Shown here one piece after another: positions 1 to 5,561 of a DNA stretch of 5,561 bases. The stretch is from Muribaculaceae bacterium (GTDB lineage: Bacteria > Bacteroidota > Bacteroidia > Bacteroidales > Muribaculaceae), in contig JAIDUY010000219.1 of the NCBI GenBank assembly GCA_029059965.1, forward strand, positions 1 through 5,561, written 5' to 3'. The notes beneath the pieces are model-generated. The model had not been told where the DNA came from, made no database searches, and was given only the letters and a program-made list of their open reading frames with translations. A program made the position numbers and the translations under genes. Each line of letters starts with the position of its first letter. The first letter of the stretch is position 1.

Positions 1-3000
1 CGGCCAGACGGCCCACGCTGAGGCTCAGCAGCGAACGGCCTGCGGCATCGGGCTCGAACTGCGGCCAGAGGCTGCAGATCATGGCGAAATCGCTGTCGGC
101 TGTCACGTCACGGCGTGTGGTGGCCTCTCTCTGAACATAAGCGAAGGCGCTGAGGGCTATCTCGACAAGCTCGCTGTCGTCTTCTATCATATCCATCGAA
201 TTGGCAAGGCCGAGGGTCATGAGCACGGTGCGGCTCACCCACTCCGACGATTCACGGCTCCACGAGGTCCACGCTATGCCGCCGTCGGCATTCTGACGCT
301 TGCGAAGCGTCTCGGTGGCGGCATCGAGGGCGGCACGCACCTGAGCGGCGTCGAAGATGCGGCCCAGCGAGGCCATGCGCATGCTGTTGTCGGCTGCGGC
401 CTGCACCCAGGGAGTACGGTCGAGCATGAGGGTCTTGAGCTCGCTGTTGCGCTCAAGCATGCTCGTCAGGGCTTCGTCGCCGGGATTGGCCTGCCACTGG
501 CGGTAGGCGTCGGCGATGGCGGGATTGAGGGTGGCGATGCGGCGCGCAGCCAGGGCCGAGTAGATTCGACCCACGAGCTCTACGGAGCTCTCGCAGGAGC
601 GGGCGTCGATTCCACGCATGGCCTTGACGACAGTCCATACAGGATTCGAGCAGTACTGCAGGGTGTAGGCTGTGCCCTCACTGACAGGTATGTCGAGCAC
701 GAAGGCGCTGTCGGTGGGATTGAGGTAGAATTCTGTACTCTCCACCACCGTTGCCTCGGACTTGAGTACGGGTATGGCGCTCTGCTCGCCGTCGGCGAAA
801 CTGCCCGACACACTGCGCACGCGGTAGCCCACGGCGGCGACATCGGTGGCGGCGGTGAGCTCGACGGCCACCACGGCCGAGGCCTGTGCCTCGATGCTGT
901 TGGTGAAGTTCTCGGTCCTCAGCACGCTGCCGTCGGCAGGGTTGAAGATTTCGACTGTCGTGCGCACGGTTGCGGCGCTGTCGGTATTGTTGAAAACCGT
1001 CGCTCCAAGGCGTGCCGTGTCGCCCTGACGCAGGAAGCGCGGCAGGTTGGGCTGCACCATCACGGGCTTGTTGCTCATGGCGGTGGCCCTGTGCGTGGCG
1101 GTGGCAAGGTTTTCGTTCCATGCGAACCCGAGGAAGGTCCACGAGGCGTTGGCGTTGGGGACGTTGAACACCACGTCGACATTGCCGTCGGCATCGCTCA
1201 CGAGTCCGGGGCAGAAGAATGCCTGGAGGACCTCGGCGTCGCGGTATTCCACGACAGGCTCGCTGTCTGCGCCGCCTTCATCGACGGCTGCGGCGCCGGC
1301 GTTGGCAAGTTCTTCGTCCGCGGCGGCTTCCTCAGTCTCGGCCACGCCTGCTGCATTGGCGAGCGGAGCCTCGATATCGTCAGCCACCGCAAGGTCCATC
1401 GTCGCCTCGGCTTTCATCATCATGCCGTTACAACTGCGCGCCATAGCCATATAGTAGACTATCTCCTCGATTTCGCCGAGGTACTTCCATTCGGGGAAAC
1501 CGAAATCGTAACTGTCGCCATAGCTGACGTTGCCGGAGACGGTGCTGCTGTTCGGCCACATTCCCATTACGCTGATACGCAAGGGATAGGTGGTGGAACG
1601 GAGGGCGAAAGGCGAGGGTGCTGAATAGCCCGACAGCGCGTCGAGGGCGCTGTTGAACATCGTTGCGGCCATGCCGGCCCCGGCAAGGGGCGTGCCGCCA
1701 CGGACGATGCGGAAGCGCCATGTCTCGCGGTCGCCGGGCACGAGGCGGTCGCGGAAGCTCTCTACTGTCACTTTCATGGCCTCGGGAGCGGGACGGTTCA
1801 GATCCACGCTGACGGTCTGCGGACGGCCGTCACGCACGCTCACGAGCATGAGCTGGTTGTCGTCGCTGCCGTCGGCGGCCTCGGCCTTGATTTCATGGAA
1901 ACCGCGGGCAAGAGTCAGCGTCCTGACCTTGACGATATTGGCACCGCTGCGCGTCACGGCGTAGACGGTGGCCTGAGCGTCGGCCACACCCACAAGCACC
2001 TTGGCGCTGTTGCCGTCGAGGACGTAGCTGTCGACAGGCACATACATGGGACTGCCCAGGCGGGGCACATCATCAGTCGCGGTATTGTAGACGGTGATGC
2101 AGCCTCGCGAGAAATACTTGTCGGCCAGCGTGGTATCGGCCGGAAGAACCTCTATGGAGTAGCGCCCTGCGGGAACATCGGCAAGGTCGAGCATGAAAGG
2201 TGTGCCGCAGATGGCGTCGCCGGAGGCAAGGACGGCGGTAAGCGATTCCGTACCCTTGGCGGCTGTGCCTATGCGCCAGCGCACTGCGATGTCGCGGGGC
2301 TTGCTGTCGGCATCGACAGCCTCGATGCGCACCTGCACCGGAGCGGCTCCGTCGACGCGCTCGGGGAAGCGTGCCTGAATGAAAAGCGGCTTGCCGGTGG
2401 TGAAGCAGCGGCTTGCATCGGCTGTCTCGGCGTTGGCCGAGGTCGCCGTCACGTCAGCCATGAATATATGATAGTTTTCGCCGCGTACTTTCTTATTCAG
2501 TATCGAGTCGGTCACAACGATGCTGAATGTGCCGTCGGCCTCGGTACGTGCCTCAAGCCGCCCGAGTTCGGTGGACGGAAGGAAGCCGCCGAATACGAAG
2601 AAGGACGCGCCCTTGATTACGGCATCGATGCGCGCTCCGGCTACGGGCATACCCGAATAGGTGCGGACACGTCCCTGCAGGGTCACATTGCCCGCAGAGG
2701 GTTCGTCGCGCAGGACGGAGCTTATTTCGGCGAACATCGTCGGCAGACGGAAGTCGCTGACGGTGAGCCATGCGGAGCCATAGTTGTCGCGGTCGGAGCC
2801 TATCGAGATTCTGAATCGTCCGGCAAGCAGACCGTGGGGCACGGCGAAGCTGCCCTCGATGCGGCCAAGTGCGTCGGTGACGGCATTGACGCTGTCAATC
2901 TCCTGATAGTTTGCATCGAAGAAGCTTACTTTGAAACGTTCGCCGGCAACGACATGTCCGGCGGTGCCGTCGACATCGCCCACTATGGCCGCCCAGCGCA

Positions 3001-4627
3001 CGCTGTCGCCGGGATGGTAGAGGGCGCGGTCGGTCATGAGCCTTGCCTGGCGGGACGGACGGCTGCGATAACGGGACATTGCATTGACGTTCAGCTCGTC
3101 GTTGAATCTGTACAGATGGCCGTCGTAGCGGAACGACAGCGTCTGCCGCGCATGGGCGTTGCGCTGCGGGTGCATGTTCAGCAAGCCGTTGCGGTCGGTA
3201 CGTCCGGCCACGATACTACTCTCCGAACCGGAGCGGTAGTTATAGGTGTGCTCCAGCACGGTGACACCGCCGACAGGCTTGCCGTCGGCGAAAGCGGCCG
3301 TAATGACCAGCGTCCTGTCAGGCACGGACAGGGCCACAGGCACCAACGGAGTGACAATGAACTCCTCGAAGCCGTTGGCCCGAATGGTATCGACCATGCC
3401 CACAACGGCGTAGCGGCCGGGAGCGTCGGGGCTGAAGTCGAGGCTGCACTTGCCGTGCTCGCCGTCGGCGCGATATTCGAGGCTCGCTACGCGAGGCATG
3501 GTGCGGCGCAGCTCGTCGAGGTTGAGATTGCTGCCGCCGTCGGGCAGGCGGTAGAAGTCGAAGTGCAGGGTGCGGGCGTAGGCATAGCTTGCATCTATTG
3601 TCAAGGCGCTGTCCGGGGCTATCATGCGCGGAATGCTCCACGTCATGGTCGGAACGGTCAGAACCTCCAGCCTCCTTATCAGCGCACTGTTGCCCGCCCA
3701 TTCCGGAAAGCGTTCCAGCGAGGCGCGCAGCAAGGCCACAAGCCTGTCCTGCCCGTCGTTACGTGAGCTTTCGCCACTCACGTCGTCTTCCTCCTCGACA
3801 AAATAAACGACCGAAGGAATGACGAGCCGGCACATGGACAGGAGCAGCAGGCGGGCACTTTCGACCCCTGCGTTGGCCTCGTAGTCGGCCTCGAGGGCAT
3901 CGTAATTTCTGTAATCGCGGCTGTCGAGCCAGTAGATATGCGGAGCCGAGCCCGGCGCGGTGGACCTCAGACCGCCCTCGGTCAGCGTCGCGGCACGTTC
4001 GGCCTCGTCGAAGGAACGGGCGGCCTTGACGGCCGTCATGCGGATGAATCCGCGCACATCGGGCACGTATTCGGTCGCTCCGGCCGAATAGTCCAGACAG
4101 GCGGCATAGCGATCGAGCGGCTGTTCAGGAGCCGATTCGGCAATCGTCATGGCGCTGTCGAGCAGCTCGTCGACACGCATGCGGAACTGGGCGCCGCTCC
4201 ACAGCGACACCTTGTCGGGCAGCGGCAGCAGGGGTGCGTCCACGCGGTCGTAGGTGTAGCGCGAGCGTCCGTAGATGCGCTTGAGCACGTCGGCCTCGAG
4301 GGTCAGCAGCATGGCGCGGTCTGCGGGGCGGGTTGTAGCCTCGGCCTGGGCCGATATGAGTTCAGGCATGGCGAAGAGCGAGTCGGCATCAATGGCATTG
4401 TCGGCCACGGCCAGCTCGAGCAGGGCGCGCAGACGCACCACTCCGGCTTCGGCCGCGGGCATAGAGGCCGCCTCGGACAGCATGCGGCGGGCATCGGCGC
4501 CCACCGTCTGGGGATAGGCGAAATCGGGTTCGGCAAAGCTGTTTTCGCCTCTGGCGTCGGTCAGGTTCATGATGAGAAGAAAGAGAAAGAAGGCTGCAAA
4601 GCGCCCTACAATGGATTTTTTGTTCAT
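1..4627 (-). CDS. Alpha-2-macroglobulin family protein, exported; C-terminal end cut off by window edge
   Basis: The frame opens with ATG at 4627-4625 and stays open for 1542 codons to the left edge, with no stop. Residues 1-25 look like a Sec signal peptide: MNKK, a hydrophobic stretch around 10-22, and possible cleavage after T-D-A25. There is no lipobox cysteine. Residues about 26-320 are an Ala/Leu-rich helical region like the N-terminus of Bacteroidales homologues. Beta-sandwich macroglobulin domains follow. The clearest is MG2, with the signature TDRALYHPGD at 532-541; another possible sandwich starts near 643. The bait-region domain begins around 960 (AATMFNSALDAL at 987-998) and ends in an Ala/Glu-rich linker at about 1072-1123. 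The core A2M domain spans about 1127-1215 (AFFCPGL at 1136-1142, PNLPRFLRQGD at 1193-1203). The thioester (TED) domain starts near 1323 and continues with DRTPWVQ and NADGG motifs. The thioester site reads CESS (C1345) instead of CxEQ. Family role, not shown here: trapping or inhibiting proteases in the periplasm. Family members of this type are often somewhat longer, so perhaps a few hundred residues are missing. The next possible Met, M20, would destroy the signal peptide, so I kept the first ATG. Family assignment is secure; the physiological target is unknown. Confidence 0.93.
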   Translation of the reverse strand, partial: MNKKSIVGRFAAFFLFLLIMNLTDARGENSFAEPDFAYPQTVGADARRMLSEAASMPAAEAGVVRLRALLELAVADNAIDADSLFAMPELISAQAEATTRPADRAMLLTLEADVLKRIYGRSRYTYDRVDAPLLPLPDKVSLWSGAQFRMRVDELLDSAMTIAESAPEQPLDRYAACLDYSAGATEYVPDVRGFIRMTAVKAARSFDEAERAATLTEGGLRSTAPGSAPHIYWLDSRDYRNYDALEADYEANAGVESARLLLLSMCRLVIPSVVYFVEEEDDVSGESSRNDGQDRLVALLRASLERFPEWAGNSALIRRLEVLTVPTMTWSIPRMIAPDSALTIDASYAYARTLHFDFYRLPDGGSNLNLDELRRTMPRVASLEYRADGEHGKCSLDFSPDAPGRYAVVGMVDTIRANGFEEFIVTPLVPVALSVPDRTLVITAAFADGKPVGGVTVLEHTYNYRSGSESSIVAGRTDRNGLLNMHPQRNAHARQTLSFRYDGHLYRFNDELNVNAMSRYRSRPSRQARLMTDRALYHPGDSVRWAAIVGDVDGTAGHVVAGERFKVSFFDANYQEIDSVNAVTDALGRIEGSFAVPHGLLAGRFRISIGSDRDNYGSAWLTVSDFRLPTMFAEISSVLRDEPSAGNVTLQGRVRTYSGMPVAGARIDAVIKGASFFVFGGFLPSTELGRLEARTEADGTFSIVVTDSILNKKVRGENYHIFMADVTATSANAETADASRCFTTGKPLFIQARFPERVDGAAPVQVRIEAVDADSKPRDIAVRWRIGTAAKGTESLTAVLASGDAICGTPFMLDLADVPAGRYSIEVLPADTTLADKYFSRGCITVYNTATDDVPRLGSPMYVPVDSYVLDGNSAKVLVGVADAQATVYAVTRSGANIVKVRTLTLARGFHEIKAEAADGSDDNQLMLVSVRDGRPQTVSVDLNRPAPEAMKVTVESFRDRLVPGDRETWRFRIVRGGTPLAGAGMAATMFNSALDALSGYSAPSPFALRSTTYPLRISVMGMWPNSSTVSGNVSYGDSYDFGFPEWKYLGEIEEIVYYMAMARSCNGMMMKAEATMDLAVADDIEAPLANAAGVAETEEAAADEELANAGAAAVDEGGADSEPVVEYRDAEVLQAFFCPGLVSDADGNVDVVFNVPNANASWTFLGFAWNENLATATHRATAMSNKPVMVQPNLPRFLRQGDTARLGATVFNNTDSAATVRTTVEIFNPADGSVLRTENFTNSIEAQASAVVAVELTAATDVAAVGYRVRSVSGSFADGEQSAIPVLKSEATVVESTEFYLNPTDSAFVLDIPVSEGTAYTLQYCSNPVWTVVKAMRGIDARSCESSVELVGRIYSALAARRIATLNPAIADAYRQWQANPGDEALTSMLERNSELKTLMLDRTPWVQAAADNSMRMASLGRIFDAAQVRAALDAATETLRKRQNADGGIAWTSWSRESSEWVSRTVLMTLGLANSMDMIEDDSELVEIALSAFAYVQREATTRRDVTADSDFAMICSLWPQFEPDAAGRSLLSLSVGRLA

Positions 4628-4724
4628 AGATTACACTTGAAGTACTCGCATGGAGCGTGGCCGGGAGCCCGGACATACTCTGAAGAACAAATACAGGCCG
4701 CGGGAGGGTTCGGCTCGGCCGGAG
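4628..4724 (-). promoter_or_regulatory. Probable promoter and leader region of the macroglobulin gene
   Basis: This 97-base stretch lies between the terminator and the macroglobulin ATG, so the gene's own promoter is expected here. On the minus strand TGTATTTG (4695-4688) differs by one base from the Bacteroidetes -7 element TAnnTTTG. I see no matching TTTG -33 element about 20 bases upstream, so the exact site is weak. If the site is used, the leader would be roughly 50-60 bases. The leader contains a short palindrome, CCGGGCTCCCGG (4672-4661), too small to call a regulator. There is no clear Shine-Dalgarno sequence before the ATG (the bases are AAGTGTAATCT), which is usual in Bacteroidetes. 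The location is reasoned from context; the element itself is tentative. Confidence 0.3.
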
Positions 4725-4764
4725 AAAAAAGCAGGGACGCCGAGAGAAAGTTCCGCGTCCCTGC
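4725..4764 (-). terminator. Rho-independent terminator after the fumarase gene
   Basis: On the minus strand, GCAGGGACGC (4764-4755) and GCGTCCCTGC (4740-4731) form a perfect 10-bp, GC-rich stem around a 14-base loop. Six T follow at once (4730-4725). It begins 23 bases after the fumarase stop codon and lies 97 bases before the macroglobulin ATG. It therefore most likely ends fumarase transcription and separates the two genes. On the plus strand the stem is followed by A or G rather than T, so it should work in one direction only. Confidence 0.9.
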
Positions 4765-4787
4765 AGTATGGTATGCGTCTCTACCGA

Positions 4788-5561
4788 TTACTTGTTAAGA
4801 CCGCAGATTTTGCACTTTTCGTTGATTTGGGTGAAGAAGTCGTTGCCCTTGTCATCCACAAGGATGAATGCGGGGAAGTCCTCCACCTCGATTTTCCAGA
4901 TTGCCTCCATGCCGAGCTCGGGATATTCGAGCAGCTCGACGTTCTTGATGGAGTTCTGGGCGAGGATGGCGGCGGGACCGCCGATGCTGCCCAGATAGAA
5001 GCCGCCGTGCTTCTTGCAGGCGTCGGTGACGGCCTGGCTGCGGTTGCCCTTGGCAATCATGATCATGCTGCCGCCGGCATCCTGGAACTGGTCCACATAG
5101 CTGTCCATGCGGCCTGCGGTGGTCGGGCCGAAGGAACCCGAAGGCATGCCTGCCGGGGTCTTGGCGGGGCCGGCATAGTAGATGGGATGGTCCTTGAGGT
5201 ACTGGGGCATCTCCTCGCCGCGGTCAAGGCGTTCCTTGATTTTGGCATGGGCGATGTCGCGGCCCACTATGATGGTGCCCTTGAGCGACAGGCGGGTGCT
5301 GACGGGATATTTGGTGAGTTCGGCGAGCACTTCCTTCATAGGACGGTTGAGGTCGATTTTCACAACCTTGCCTTCACCGGCCTTGCGCAGTTCTTCGGGG
5401 ATGAGTTCACCGGGGTTGGAGTCGAGTTTCTCGATCCACAGACCCTCGCGGTTGATTTTTGCCTTGACGTTGCGGTCGGCCGAGCAGCTCACGCCCATGC
5501 CGATGGGGCAGGAAGCGCCATGGCGCGGCAGACGGATCACGCGGATATCGTGGGCATAGTA
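4788..5561 (-). CDS. fumA: Fumarate hydratase, class I (iron-sulfur), C-terminal part; 5' end beyond window
   Basis: This is the last 257 codons of a class I fumarase, ending in TAA at 4790-4788. It interconverts fumarate and malate in the cytoplasm using an oxygen-sensitive 4Fe-4S cluster. E. coli FumA has about 548 residues, so roughly half is visible: the end of the N-terminal Fumerase domain and all of the C-terminal one. Counting from the first visible residue, RHGASC at 13-18 carries the conserved His. The Cys at 26 in GVSCSADRN aligns with the third cluster ligand (Cys318 in FumA). GRDIAHAK at 100-107, GPTTAGRMD at 145-153 and the Lys at 171 match the active-site Arg, Thr, Arg and Lys described for Leishmania fumarase; spacing and identity fit, judged from memory. 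It ends with a CxxC pair (250, 253), as FumA does. The frame is already open at the window edge, so the GTG at 5540 is an internal Val codon, not the start. The symbol is nominal, since fumA and fumB are E. coli paralogue names. A terminator follows directly. Confidence 0.96.
   Translation of the reverse strand, partial: YYAHDIRVIRLPRHGASCPIGMGVSCSADRNVKAKINREGLWIEKLDSNPGELIPEELRKAGEGKVVKIDLNRPMKEVLAELTKYPVSTRLSLKGTIIVGRDIAHAKIKERLDRGEEMPQYLKDHPIYYAGPAKTPAGMPSGSFGPTTAGRMDSYVDQFQDAGGSMIMIAKGNRSQAVTDACKKHGGFYLGSIGGPAAILAQNSIKNVELLEYPELGMEAIWKIEVEDFPAFILVDDKGNDFFTQINEKCKICGLNK

Noticed and set aside
281..3469. The 9-mer gccgtcggc occurs at least eight times (281, 788, 929, 1184, 1868, 2531, 3281, 3461), like a dispersed DNA motif
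   Set aside because: All eight copies are in the same reading frame and encode Ala-Asp-Gly on the minus strand. ADG is a common turn in beta-sandwich domains, and GCC GAC GGC is the favoured codon set. It is protein- and codon-driven, not a binding site.
1895..3766. A 623-codon open frame on the plus strand, opposite the macroglobulin gene
   Set aside because: The minus-strand frame here encodes recognisable macroglobulin domains, including the MG2 signature. The plus-strand translation has no recognisable domain and a composition expected of the antisense of GC-rich codons. Other plus-strand frames (1091-1624, 3938-4798) are rejected for the same reason.
1..4627. Possible frameshift or pseudogene, because the frame never meets a stop within the window
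   Set aside because: Every codon from 4627 to 2 was read and all are sense. Family motifs appear in the expected order in one frame, so the missing stop is simply the window edge.
4661..4672. Short palindrome CCGGGCTCCCGG in the macroglobulin leader, considered as an operator or attenuator
   Set aside because: The stem is only five base pairs with a two-base centre, there is no T-tract, and such GC palindromes are frequent in this GC-rich sequence.
1..5561. Search for an undescribed system: defence cluster, CRISPR array, insertion sequence, tRNA or retroelement
   Set aside because: Apart from the 137-base region from 4764 to 4628 and a 23-base spacer, all bases belong to two recognised coding regions. 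I saw no repeat array, terminal inverted repeat or structured RNA beyond the terminator.

Overview
The window holds parts of two minus-strand genes and one short gap between them. It looks chromosomal and housekeeping in character. I see no mobile element, CRISPR array, RNA gene or phage gene, and no new multi-gene system. The fumarase is a class I (iron-sulfur) enzyme. The large protein is an alpha-2-macroglobulin of the layout I know from Bacteroidales. Together with the GC-rich coding sequence, this suggests a GC-rich member of Bacteroidales, perhaps a Muribaculaceae-like gut bacterium. The family-level placement is inference.

Reading in the direction of transcription (right to left): 5561-4788 is the C-terminal part (257 codons) of a class I fumarate hydratase, with its start beyond the right edge. 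A strong intrinsic terminator follows at 4764-4725. A gap of about 97 bases (4724-4628) must then hold any promoter and the leader of the next gene. From 4627 to the left edge runs one uninterrupted reading frame of 1542 codons. It encodes an exported alpha-2-macroglobulin family protein that lacks only its C-terminal end. I checked this frame codon by codon and found no stop or frameshift.

The two genes share a strand, but the terminator separates them, so they are probably independent transcription units. Fumarase acts in the cytoplasm, in the fumarate/malate step of central carbon metabolism. The macroglobulin is predicted to act in the periplasm or at the cell surface, where the family is thought to trap or inhibit proteases. 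The sequence gives no reason to link them functionally.

The point most worth a second look is the macroglobulin's thioester site. The cysteine is present, but the glutamate-glutamine that normally follows it is replaced, so this copy probably cannot form the covalent trap. It also lacks a lipoprotein signal and has an Ala/Glu-rich linker where the protease bait is expected.
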